Of a stretch of DNA of 20,817 nucleotides, positions 7,708-15,665 are shown in pieces. Numbering within the stretch: the first letter of the stretch is position 1; every line of letters starts with the position of its first letter. The notes under the pieces were generated by a model. The model made no database searches. It had not been told where the DNA came from and saw only the letters and a program-made list of their open reading frames with translations. The position numbers and the translations under genes are program-made. The stretch is from positions 1 through 20,817 of the forward strand of contig JAFAAL010000008.1 of assembly GCA_023426575.1 (NCBI GenBank), read 5' to 3'. This stretch comes from Bacillota bacterium (GTDB lineage Bacteria; Bacillota; Clostridia; Saccharofermentanales; DTU023).

Positions 7708-9261
7708 CTAAATGTGGATGAAGGTCTGGAGCCCCAGCATGACGATGGCGAGCAGCCCGATGATCACCATGAGGGGCATGATGAATTTCAGCCACTTGCT
7801 ATAGGATACATTAACCAGCTGCAAGGTCGCCAGAATCAGACCGGTCGGTGTGATAAAGGACATCCAGCCCTGGCCGTAGTTATAGGCGGAGACGACGACG
7901 TCACGGCCGACGTTGACGGTATCGGCCAGCGGCGCGACGATCGGCATCGAGAGGGTGGCGAGGCCAGAGCTCGAGGGGATGAAGATCCCGAGGAAGCTGA
8001 AGAGGACAAACTGCACCGTCGAGAAGACGACGCCGCTCATATTGGAGATGATATTGGACGCCTGGTAGAGGAGCGTGTCGGAGATCATCCCGCGATCCAT
8101 GATCAGGTTGATGGCACGGGCGACACCGACGATCAGGGCGACGCTGACGAGCGAGGCCGCTCCCTCGAGGAAGGCATCGACCGCCCGCTTTTCACCGAGG
8201 CCCGAGAGGAAGATCAAGAGGATGCCGACGGCGAGGAAGAGCGCACTCATCTCCTCAAACCACCAGCCTGCCGCTGAGACACCCCAAATCATGATGGGGA
8301 AGGCAGCGACAAAGATGGTCAGCATCAGGACGCGGCGCCAGTTAAAGGGCACAGCGCGATTCGGGTCGTAGTCCTTTAAGAACTGCTCGCGAATACGGGG
8401 CATGTCGTCCTTGACGATGGAGAGCTCAGGATTCTTCTTGACCTTCTCCGCATAGCGATAGATGTAGACAATCGTGATGATCATGGCGAGGACGAGCGAG
8501 ATCAAACGCATCCAAAGCCCCGTCTTAAAGCTGATCCCCGCTGCGTTGGAGGCGATGACTGTCGAGAAGGCATTGGTCGTCGAGAACATCGTGCCGATGG
8601 TCGAGCCCATGTAGATCGTGGCAATCGTCACCATGGCGTCATAGCCACTGGCGATAAAGATGGGCATCAGGATGGGATAGAAAGCGATGGTCTCCTCGGC
8701 GAGGCCAAAGGTCGTACCGCCGACGGCAATGATCGATGAGATGATGACGATCAGGAGGAACTCACGCCCCTTGGTCTTACGAGAGAGGGCGGCAATCCCC
8801 GCGTCAAAGGTCCCCGTCGCATTGAGGAGGCCGATATTGCCCCCGAGGATCAGGATAAAGACGATGATGCCTATCGAGTCGGCAATCCCCTCGACGGGAG
8901 ACATGATGACAGAAAAGAGTCCCTGGGGTTGAGATTCGAGGCGCTGGTAGGTGCCAGGAATGGCAACTGGCCGGAAGATATCGCCATTTTCAAAGCTCTT
9001 GAGCGGGATTGTGATGCCGAGGCGATCGAGCTCAGCCTGTGAGGCGGGAATTTCACTCGTCTCACCGTGGACATCGGTAATGGTAAAGCTGTGGTTGTCG
9101 CCATTATAGCTGAGTCTCTCATAGCTGCCCGCGGGCACGATATAGGTCAGAGCCGCGGCGATGAGCAAGACGATGAAGAGAACGGTAAAGGCCGAGGGAA
9201 AGGACCACTTTCTCTTCTTTTGGCTGTTGACTTCTTGGGTCTTAGGAGCATCTGATTGCAT
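7708..9261 (-). CDS. YfcC-family membrane transporter (DcuC/ArcD-like)
   Basis: A 517-residue secondary transporter with about 12 hydrophobic segments. A short charged N-terminus (QKKRKW) precedes the first helix, which ends in TYIVPAGSYERL, a hallmark of the YfcC/C4-dicarboxylate anaerobic carrier superfamily. Other family blocks are GGTTFGLAEETIAFYPILMP near residue 187, MGSTIGTMFSTTNAFS near 219, and IPSSSGLATLSMPIVAPLAD near 436. Family members are annotated variously as amino-acid antiporters or dicarboxylate carriers and few substrates are proven. First gene of the yfcC-pepT-pepD operon, so peptides, amino acids or an exchange of the two are the most reasonable substrates (inference). 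AGGAGG lies 5-6 bases before the ATG. The divergent HTH regulator 279 bp away is the natural candidate regulator. Confidence 0.9.
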   Translation of the reverse strand: MQSDAPKTQEVNSQKKRKWSFPSAFTVLFIVLLIAAALTYIVPAGSYERLSYNGDNHSFTITDVHGETSEIPASQAELDRLGITIPLKSFENGDIFRPVAIPGTYQRLESQPQGLFSVIMSPVEGIADSIGIIVFILILGGNIGLLNATGTFDAGIAALSRKTKGREFLLIVIISSIIAVGGTTFGLAEETIAFYPILMPIFIASGYDAMVTIATIYMGSTIGTMFSTTNAFSTVIASNAAGISFKTGLWMRLISLVLAMIITIVYIYRYAEKVKKNPELSIVKDDMPRIREQFLKDYDPNRAVPFNWRRVLMLTIFVAAFPIMIWGVSAAGWWFEEMSALFLAVGILLIFLSGLGEKRAVDAFLEGAASLVSVALIVGVARAINLIMDRGMISDTLLYQASNIISNMSGVVFSTVQFVLFSFLGIFIPSSSGLATLSMPIVAPLADTVNVGRDVVVSAYNYGQGWMSFITPTGLILATLQLVNVSYSKWLKFIMPLMVIIGLLAIVMLGLQTFIHI

Positions 9262-9414
9262 GCTGTCCTCCTGAATGACTTTTATTGCATTTTTTTAATT
9301 TTAATAGTGATAGCGGTCAGCTTGCACATGAATACTTAAAAAACACAATCATTTCTTGTCTATTTTGTCATAAACTAGGCTTTTTCACAAGATATCGGAT
9401 CCCTTCTAAACTTC

Positions 9415-9423
9415 TGTTACAAT
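9415..9423 (+). promoter_or_regulatory. Extended -10 promoter for the HTH regulator gene
   Basis: TGTTACAAT combines a TGn extension with the -10 box TACAAT (9418-9423). No good -35 is present at 16-18 bases (TCGGAT at 17), which is usual for extended -10 promoters. The start site would be near 9430, giving a leader of about 110 bases and placing it inside the palindrome cluster that follows. Confidence 0.55.
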
Positions 9424-9427
9424 GAAT

Positions 9428-9468
9428 ATCAACCATCAGTTGATTCTATTTTTCTCGTTGATCAACGA
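9428..9468. promoter_or_regulatory. Putative operator array of GTTGAT half-sites
   Basis: Two dyads share the same half-site: ATCAAC-5 bases-GTTGAT (9428-9444) and the perfect 14-bp palindrome TCGTTGATCAACGA (9455-9468). Four copies of GTTGAT/ATCAAC thus occur in 41 bp, starting 5 bases after the -10 box. The position suits repression of the downstream HTH gene (autoregulation) and possibly control of the divergent yfcC-pepT-pepD operon. Confidence 0.55.
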
Positions 9469-9540
9469 ATGGATGCTTGTATCTTCAGCTGCAAGCCATA
9501 AAGCTAAGGGCAATGAATATAAATCGAGGAGGACAGACAA

Positions 9541-10620
9541 ATGATAGACAATTCATACAATCATTTAGGCATGGGCGAGCGCATCTTAAACTTGCGCAAG
9601 GCTAGAGGAATGACCCAGGCAGACTTTGCCGAGCGCCTCGGCATCTCACCGCAGGCGGTCAGCAAGTGGGAGACGGGACTGGCCTATCCAGATATCTCTA
9701 TGCTGCCCATCGTGGCCAGAGAGCTCGGCGTCCCGATTGACATCCTCTTTACGGAGATTCACATTGAAGAGCAAGGGAAGGCGCCCGACTCTCCCCTCTT
9801 TACAGAGCCAGAGGAAGATCCACGGCCCGCCCAGCAGACAAGAGACGCCAGGAGCAGCGATCAGCTCTATTTCGACGCCATCAATTTCAGCCGTCTGCCA
9901 CGTCAAATCGACGTCGTCATCTTGCACGATCCCACGCAGCCGAGCGGCTGGCATCTGCAGAGCTCCCTCCAGATCGAGGAGATCCTCGAAATCTTTATCG
10001 CGGGCAGCACATTGCACGTTGAAGGACTGCCGGGATTCTCTGACGACTGCGGCGAGGGCATCTTCAAGAGCTTGAAACAGGGTTTCTCAAAGCTTAAAAA
10101 TCAATGGCAGGTCGAGGGGCAGCTGACGATCAATTGTCCCGAAGAGAGGCTGAGATCTATCGAGATCGAGGCCATGGCAAGTTCCGATATCTCATCCCAT
10201 GTCGATGTCGAAGATCTCAAGATCAATAGCTATGGCGCTGGTGATTTTAAGTTCAGGCAGGTCGGTAGCGTGGACTATAGCTCTTATGGGGCAGGTGATT
10301 TCCAGGCCGACTCGGCACGCCAGGTCGATTTTCGCTCTTATGGTTCCGGCGAACTGCGCATTGCCCAGATTCTGGGCGGTGATGTCAAGATCAAGATCAA
10401 TGGAGCTGGGGACTCGTACATGGGCGGTCGGGCTAGGCACTTGACCTTCGTCGGCAACGGCGCGGGCGAGCTCGATGCCAGAGAGCTCGTCTGTCAGGAT
10501 CTCGACTGTCGGATTACGGGCGCAGGAAACTGCCTCGTCGGACGCGTCACTGGGCAAGTCAAGGAGCGCATCAATCTCGCGGGCTCTCTCAAGATTTTAA
10601 ATCGCGAGCCGGAGATTTAG
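9541..10620 (+). CDS. XRE-family HTH regulator with C-terminal GxG-repeat (DUF2807/DUF4097-like) region
   Basis: A 359-residue protein. Residues 13-67 form an HTH_3/XRE DNA-binding domain (ERILNLRKARGMTQADFAE, then the recognition helix region ISPQAVSKWETG, and LGVPIDILF). A linker of about 35 polar residues follows. Residues 120-205 are a beta-rich section. From about 205 the chain consists of at least seven units of 18-20 residues, each carrying Gly-Ala/Ser-Gly: YGAGDF at 231 and 249, YGSGEL at 267, NGAGDS at 287, NGAGEL at 306, TGAGNC at 326 and NLAGSL at 345. This resembles the parallel beta-solenoid of DUF2807/DUF4097 putative adhesin domains, normally found on extracytoplasmic or membrane-linked proteins. 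No signal peptide or membrane segment is present, so the repeats should be cytosolic and may be a sensor or oligomerisation module. AGGAGG precedes the ATG by 8 bases. Convergent with the cls remnant after 17 bp, no terminator. Confidence 0.85.
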   Translation: MIDNSYNHLGMGERILNLRKARGMTQADFAERLGISPQAVSKWETGLAYPDISMLPIVARELGVPIDILFTEIHIEEQGKAPDSPLFTEPEEDPRPAQQTRDARSSDQLYFDAINFSRLPRQIDVVILHDPTQPSGWHLQSSLQIEEILEIFIAGSTLHVEGLPGFSDDCGEGIFKSLKQGFSKLKNQWQVEGQLTINCPEERLRSIEIEAMASSDISSHVDVEDLKINSYGAGDFKFRQVGSVDYSSYGAGDFQADSARQVDFRSYGSGELRIAQILGGDVKIKINGAGDSYMGGRARHLTFVGNGAGELDARELVCQDLDCRITGAGNCLVGRVTGQVKERINLAGSLKILNREPEI

Positions 10621-10637
10621 TCTAGGCAGAGGTTCTT

Positions 10638-11518
10638 CTAGAAGAGTGTGGCCACGACGCGGAGGATGGCGCGTTTGAGACGCGTCAAAATACCGACGCG
10701 CGCAGGCTCGACAAGGGCCTCAGAGCGTTCAAATGTCTCAAGATAGTCAGCCTTAATCTCCTGGAGGCAGGGGCAGTCCTGGAGGAGGACTCCGCACTCG
10801 AAGTGCAGGAAGAGACTTCGATAGTCAAAGTTGATCGTGCCGACGACCGCTTGGCGATCATCCACGCAAAGGTCTGGGCGACGGGGCCGACGAGGCGCAA
10901 ACCCGTATCCTTCCAGTGGCCAAAGCGCGAGCGCAAATTGATGTATTCGTCGGCGATGTTGAAGCCGCCGGTGTAGGCGATGCGACCGTCGATGACCATG
11001 ATCTTGCGGTGATCTCTGTTGTTCATGACGAGGGCGAGAGTCGGGATCAGCGGGTTAAAGGCCTGGACTCTGGCCCCTGCCGCCGTCAGATCCCGCTCAA
11101 AATCGCGAGGGAGGACTGGCAGACAGCCGAATTCATCGTACATGACGCGGACATCGACGCCGGCTTGGGCTTTTGCCACGAGGATTTCTTTGACCTGCTC
11201 CCACATCTCACCGTCATCGACGATGAAGTATTCGAAGAAGATATAGCGCTCGGCCGCAGCGATTCTCTCATTGAGACGCCGAGAGGGGCGGTGATTGCCA
11301 AAGAGGAGGTAGAGCACGCTGCCGAGGAGTGGGATGGCGCCGATCAGGATGACCCAGCCGAGCTTATAGGCCGCATTGATGCGCGACATGAGGACTGCGA
11401 GGAAGACGAGGACGCTGAGAACTCCGAGCGCAAGACTGACCCAGCGATATTCGGACCATATTATAGCTTTATGTATGAGAGGAAAAGCAAAAACGATTGA
11501 ATCTCTGAGAGCAGACAA
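10638..11518 (-). pseudogene. cls: Cardiolipin synthase, decayed by several deletions
   Basis: An intact Gram-positive cardiolipin synthase has two N-terminal membrane helices and two HKD phosphatidyltransferase motifs in roughly 480-510 residues. Here the 5' part (11518 to about 10865) keeps one helix pair region ending AYKLGWVILIGAIPLLG and LLYLLFGN-like LYLLFGN, then motif 1, NNRDHRKIMVIDGRIAYTGG, and FGHWKDTGLRLVGPVAQTF. A different frame (from about 10865 to 10638) then gives VDDRQAVVGTINFDYRS and LHFECGVLLQD, the end of motif 2. The stretch between, normally about 150 residues including the HxK of motif 2, is absent and the frame shifts at the join. The usual linker of about 60 residues between GNHRPSRR and AAERYIFFEYF also looks deleted, and the first helix is short. 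The only start is a TTG without a Shine-Dalgarno. The product cannot be active; a sequencing or assembly deletion is the alternative. Confidence 0.85.
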
Positions 11519-11525
11519 GTATCAT
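11497..11525 (+). promoter_or_regulatory. Sigma-A promoter of the cysteine desulfidase gene
   Basis: TTGAAT (11497-11502), a 17-base spacer, and TATCAT (11520-11525), five of six -10 positions matching consensus. Expected start near 11532, 30 bases before the ATG. The promoter overlaps the 5' end of the cls remnant on the other strand. Confidence 0.65.
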
Positions 11526-11561
11526 CACTCATGGAATATCACTTGTGGCGCGAGGTTTCAT

Positions 11562-12833
11562 ATGTCTATGAATTTGGCAGAGGTTTTACAGGGTGAATTG
11601 ATCAAGGCGCTGGGCTGTACCGAGCCCATCGCCATCTCTTATGCAGCAGCTGCAGCGAGAGATCTGCTGCCCGCAGATGATCCTGAGCGTCTGAATGCTA
11701 GAGTCATCGCCCACTGCAGTTCCAATGTCATCAAGAACGCGAAGAGCGTCTACGTCCCGATGACTCATGGATTGCGGGGCATCGAGGCCGCTGCCCTCAT
11801 CGGCTATATTGCAGGTGACGCCAATAAGAAGCTCGAAGTTTTGACATCTGCCAACCCTGAGGATATGGCCAAGACGCGAGAGCTCATTGCTCAGGGCGTC
11901 TGCACAGTCAAGGCCCTCGAGACTCCTCATAAGCTGGATATCCTGATTGAACTGCTGACGCCGAGCCATCGCGCTGCCGCCCGCGTCACGGATCAGCACA
12001 CGAATCTCACTTATCTCGCCCTCGACGATGAGGTCTTCCTCGACAATGTCAGCGAGGAGGCCGCAGATGCCGGCGTCGGTGAACTCGGCGTCAGTCTCGA
12101 CGATGTCTATGATTACGCCATGAACTGTCCCCTCGAAGACGTCCGTCCCCTTCTCGAGAGCCAGATGAGCATCAATACGGCGATCGCCGCCGAGGGGCTC
12201 GACGCGGATTACGGCGTCAGAATGGGCAGAACTTGGCTGGAAGTCCATGGGGACGGCATCGAGGCGAGAGCGATCGCCAAGGCGGCCGCCGGCTCCGACG
12301 CCAGGATGTCGGGCTGTGAACTGCCCGTCGTCATTAATTCGGGAAGTGGAAATCAGGGTCTGACCGCCTCTGTACCCGTCATTGAATATGCCCAAGAGCT
12401 CGGGGTGAGTGAAGAAAAACTCTACCGTGCCCTCTGCCTCAGCAACCTCCTCGCCATCATGCAAAAACGCAAGATCGGCCGCCTCTCGGCCTATTGTGGC
12501 GCTGTCAACGCAGCCGCAGGAGCCGCCGCTGCCATCGCCTATCTGCAGGATCTCCCCCGCGAGAAGAGCTTCCAGGCGATGGAATTTGTCCTCGGCACGA
12601 TGAGTGGTCTCATCTGTGATGGGGCCAAGGCCTCATGTGCGGCCAAGATCGCCATGTCCCTGCAATCCGCCATCATGGGAGTCAAGCTCGCTCAAAACAA
12701 CATCGGCTATCTCGCAGGAGATGGCATCATCAAGGCGAGCCCCGACAAGACGGTCGATGGGGTCGCCGAGCTGGCCAAGGAGGGCATGCGCCAGACGGAC
12801 GATGTCATCGTCGAGATCATGCTGGACGATTAA
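11562..12833 (+). CDS. cyuA: L-cysteine desulfidase family protein (UPF0597/YhaM, CyuA-type)
   Basis: Breaks L-cysteine down to pyruvate, ammonia and sulfide with a [4Fe-4S] cluster instead of PLP; related to the alpha domain of iron-sulfur serine dehydratases. The 423 residues contain Cys19 in LGCTEP, equal to the catalytic Cys25 of the Methanocaldococcus enzyme, and Cys312 (SAYCGAV), Cys352 and Cys359 (ICDGAKASCA). The spacing of the last three (40 and 7) equals that of the known cluster ligands 282/322/329. The HCSSNVIKNAKSVYVP and VINSGSGNQG blocks are also typical. Start at 11562 has a GAGG site 6 bases upstream; the frame extends 62 codons upstream through the promoter and cls remnant and is rejected. 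It could also act on serine or another beta-substituted amino acid. The stop abuts the stop of trkH with no intervening base. Confidence 0.9.
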   Translation: MSMNLAEVLQGELIKALGCTEPIAISYAAAAARDLLPADDPERLNARVIAHCSSNVIKNAKSVYVPMTHGLRGIEAAALIGYIAGDANKKLEVLTSANPEDMAKTRELIAQGVCTVKALETPHKLDILIELLTPSHRAAARVTDQHTNLTYLALDDEVFLDNVSEEAADAGVGELGVSLDDVYDYAMNCPLEDVRPLLESQMSINTAIAAEGLDADYGVRMGRTWLEVHGDGIEARAIAKAAAGSDARMSGCELPVVINSGSGNQGLTASVPVIEYAQELGVSEEKLYRALCLSNLLAIMQKRKIGRLSAYCGAVNAAAGAAAAIAYLQDLPREKSFQAMEFVLGTMSGLICDGAKASCAAKIAMSLQSAIMGVKLAQNNIGYLAGDGIIKASPDKTVDGVAELAKEGMRQTDDVIVEIMLDD

Positions 12834-14279
12834 TTACTTCGACTTCAAAGCAGTAAATAAATAGAGCATTGGATAGATCTCGAGACGGCCAAAGAGCATG
12901 GCAAAACTCAAGATCACTTTAGTGTAGGCTGAAAAATCGGCAAAAGAGCCCGCCGGCCCGATGACGGAGAGGCCTGGACCGATATTGTTAAAGGTCGAGG
13001 CCACCGCCGAAAAGGCGACGTCAAAACTATTCGTGTCGAGGGCGACGAGGAAGAGAAAGATCGTAAAGAGTCCCAGATAGACCAAGAGATAATTGCTGAT
13101 CCTCACCTGCTGCTCCTTCTCGATGACCTTGTGGTCGAAGAGGAGCGGGAGGGCTCTGCGTGGCTCGCGACTCTGGCGCGCCTCCTTGATCGCCATCTTC
13201 GTTAAGATGAGGACTCTGGAGACCTTGAGACCGCCCGCCGTGGATCCCGCTGAGCCCCCGATAAACATCAGGCCGAGGAGCACGATCTGCGAGAAGAGTG
13301 GCCAGCTGGCAAAATCTGCCGATGAGTAGCCCGTCGTCGTCATGATCGAGGCACAGGTGAAGAAACTCTCGCGGAAGGCGAGCCCTGCCGAGCGGTAAAA
13401 GCGCAAGAGATTAAAGAAAATCATGAGGACTGCGAGGCCGTAGATCATGAGGTAGGCACGGAGTTCTTCGCTTTTTAGGGCCTTTTTCACTTGCTTAATC
13501 AAAATGAGATAGTAGAGGTTGAAGTTGACCCCGAAGGCGAGCATGCCAACGGCGACTGCATAGGTAATCGCTGGCGAATTGTAGCTGGCAATCGACTGGG
13601 CCTGGGAGGAGAAGCCCCCTGTCCCCGCTGCGCCGAAGGCATGGATCATGGCGTCAAAAATGGGCATGCCGAGCACAAAGAGAATCAGCATCAGGATGAG
13701 GGTCATGATGAGATAGATCGCGTAGAGGATTCGCGCGGTCGCCCGCATTCTGGCGACGAGCTTGCCAAAGACGGGACCTGGGACCTCTGCCTTCATCAGG
13801 TGGACGGAGTCGGAGTCGGAGGCCGGCACGATGGCGAGGGCGAGGACGAGGACGCCCATGCCGCCGATCAGGTGGGTGAAGGAGCGCCAGAAGAGGAAGG
13901 AGTGATCGAGCTCGGTCACGTCTCGGAGGATCGTAGACCCTGTCGTTGTGAAGCCGGAAACAGTCTCGAAGAAAGCATCGAGAAAACTCGGAATTTGACC
14001 GCTCAAATAGAAAGGGAGCGCCCCGAAAAACGATAGCAAAAGCCACGAGAGAGCGACGATCAGGAGTCCATCGCGCGTGTAGAGGCTGCGCTTTTCTGGA
14101 CGGCGCCAGGCGAGAGCCGTGCCGAGGCCGAGGCAGATCAGGATCGTCAAGCTGAAGATGCCGATGTGGCGGTAGGGTTCGCGGTAGATGAGCGCAAGCG
14201 TGAGGGGCAAGAGCATGAGGAGAGCCTCAATCTGCAGGATGCGACCGAGGATATAGCGAAGCATCTGGCGATTGATCAT
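12834..14279 (-). CDS. trkH: Trk-type potassium uptake membrane subunit
   Basis: Forms the membrane pore for K+ uptake, gated by the cytosolic TrkA ring. In 481 residues the four pore-loop filters are visible: SGFTTTGST (about 109-116), GAAGTGGFSS (216-225), IMTTTGYSS (312-320) and STFNNIGPGLS (428-438). The GGSAGSTAGGLKVSR block near 341, which follows the third repeat, and the HLIGGMGVLVLALAI block near 136 are typical of TrkH/KtrB. The length and the cognate two-domain TrkA next door favour TrkH over the shorter KtrB. The ATG overlaps the TGA of trkA in ATGA (14276-14279), so the pair is translationally coupled. Confidence 0.95.
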   Translation of the reverse strand: MINRQMLRYILGRILQIEALLMLLPLTLALIYREPYRHIGIFSLTILICLGLGTALAWRRPEKRSLYTRDGLLIVALSWLLLSFFGALPFYLSGQIPSFLDAFFETVSGFTTTGSTILRDVTELDHSFLFWRSFTHLIGGMGVLVLALAIVPASDSDSVHLMKAEVPGPVFGKLVARMRATARILYAIYLIMTLILMLILFVLGMPIFDAMIHAFGAAGTGGFSSQAQSIASYNSPAITYAVAVGMLAFGVNFNLYYLILIKQVKKALKSEELRAYLMIYGLAVLMIFFNLLRFYRSAGLAFRESFFTCASIMTTTGYSSADFASWPLFSQIVLLGLMFIGGSAGSTAGGLKVSRVLILTKMAIKEARQSREPRRALPLLFDHKVIEKEQQVRISNYLLVYLGLFTIFLFLVALDTNSFDVAFSAVASTFNNIGPGLSVIGPAGSFADFSAYTKVILSFAMLFGRLEIYPMLYLFTALKSK

Positions 14280-15640
14280 CGGCAGCCTTCCTTTAAGATG
14301 TCATCGACATCGTCGAAACAGGACTTGCGCGTCATGACGACAATGTGGTCGCCTGCCATGATCTGGTCCTGGCCGCTCGGGAAGATGACCTGCTTGCCTC
14401 TGGAGATCAGGGCGATGAGGCAGTCCTTGTTGAGGGCCAGCTTGTGCAGGGGGATATTGATGACTTCGGCATCGTCGCGGACGATGAACTCGAGGGCCTC
14501 GACCTCGTTGTCGAGCAGACGGTAGAGGGCCTCGACATTGGAGCCTTCTGAGTTTTGACTCGCGCGCACGAAGCGGAGGACGCGGTCGGCGATGATCCGC
14601 TTGGGCGTGATGACCGCCTGGAGCGTGTCGCCCCCGATGATCTTCAAAATCTGCGTGCGGTTGACCTTGGTGATATAGCGCGGGACGCCCTGCTGCTTGG
14701 CGTAGAGCGAAGTCAGGATGTTCTCCTCGTCGATTCCCGTCAGGGCGAGGAAGAGGTCGCAGTGATCGATCTTCTGCTCATCGAGGACGCCGTAGTCCGT
14801 GCCGTCGCCGACGAGGATCGTATGCTGGGGAAAGTGAGCGGCAAGCTGGCGGGCGACCTCGCGATGGCGCTCAATGACCGTAAAGATCGTTCGCGTGTCG
14901 GCCAGCATTTTCAGGAGGTAGTGCGTGATCCGGCCCCCACCGACGACCAGAGCGTTGCGCTGGGGTATTTGCTTGAGGCCGAGATCACGGTAGAGGCGAT
15001 CGAGCGGTTGGCTTGTGCCGAGGATTAAGAGCCTATCTCCTGCCTCGATCTGGGTCTGGCCGCGGGGAATGAGGACGGCCTCTTCCCTCTTGATCGCACC
15101 GACGAGAAGCTCGGGATAGCGCTTACGAAAATTTTGCAAATTGAGTCCGCAGAGCACGCTGCCTGGCGGAACTTGCAGCTCGATGACGAGAGCGCGCCCA
15201 CCAAAGAAGGCTTCGACGGAGAGAGCCGCTGGATATTTTAAGATCTGGGCAATGTCGCGAGCCGCTTCGAGTTCTGGATTGAGGAGGTGCTTGATGCCGA
15301 GCGAGTCGCGAATAAAGCTCATCTGGGATGAGTATTCGGGATTTCTGACGCGTGCGAGTGATTGACCTGCGCCGAGCCGATCCGCCATGATGGCAGAGAT
15401 GATATTGCTCTCGTCGTCCGCCGTCAGAGCGATGAAGAAGTCGCAGTCGGGGACGCCAGCCTCCTGTAAGTCGGCAATTGAGGTGACCGAGCCGACGAGC
15501 CCTGAAATGTCTGCCGCCGCGATATTGGCCTCGAGGACCTCCGGCTCTTTCTCAATCAAGATGAGCTCGTGATCCTCTGCCGCTAGTTCCCGCAAGATGA
15601 GAGAGCCGACCTTGCCAGCTCCACCAATGACGATTTTCAT
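14276..15640 (-). CDS. trkA: Trk potassium uptake regulatory subunit, two RCK domains
   Basis: Cytosolic nucleotide-binding protein that gates TrkH. The 454 residues hold two RCK-N/RCK-C units: first Rossmann loop IGGAGKVGS at 5-13, second VVGGGRITHYL at about 232-242, each followed by an RCK-C (TrkA_C) domain (ALVIELQVPPGSVLCG near 150; EALEFIVRDDAEVINIPL near 375). The acidic end of strand 2, LILIEKEPE, favours NAD(H) binding in the first domain. The start at 15640 is taken because GGGAGG lies 5 bases upstream and the glycine-rich loop begins at residue 5; a 31-codon upstream extension lacks these. First gene of the trkA-trkH operon, divergent from the M42 peptidase gene 87 bp away. Confidence 0.95.
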   Translation of the reverse strand: MKIVIGGAGKVGSLILRELAAEDHELILIEKEPEVLEANIAAADISGLVGSVTSIADLQEAGVPDCDFFIALTADDESNIISAIMADRLGAGQSLARVRNPEYSSQMSFIRDSLGIKHLLNPELEAARDIAQILKYPAALSVEAFFGGRALVIELQVPPGSVLCGLNLQNFRKRYPELLVGAIKREEAVLIPRGQTQIEAGDRLLILGTSQPLDRLYRDLGLKQIPQRNALVVGGGRITHYLLKMLADTRTIFTVIERHREVARQLAAHFPQHTILVGDGTDYGVLDEQKIDHCDLFLALTGIDEENILTSLYAKQQGVPRYITKVNRTQILKIIGGDTLQAVITPKRIIADRVLRFVRASQNSEGSNVEALYRLLDNEVEALEFIVRDDAEVINIPLHKLALNKDCLIALISRGKQVIFPSGQDQIMAGDHIVVMTRKSCFDDVDDILKEGCR

Positions 15641-15665
15641 ATCTGCCTCCCAACAAGAGTCCTCA

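Noticed and set aside
7714..8277. Plus-strand open frame opposite the YfcC-like gene, very rich in Asp, Glu, Arg and Gly
   Set aside because: The composition is what antisense of a hydrophobic membrane protein gives; no start signal or homology seen.
11376..11561. 62-codon N-terminal extension of cyuA
   Set aside because: It runs through the promoter and the cls remnant, has no family similarity, and a GAGG site marks the internal ATG.
11586..12464. Minus-strand open frame of 292 codons opposite cyuA
   Set aside because: Antisense shadow of a gene with all cluster ligands in place; no independent support.
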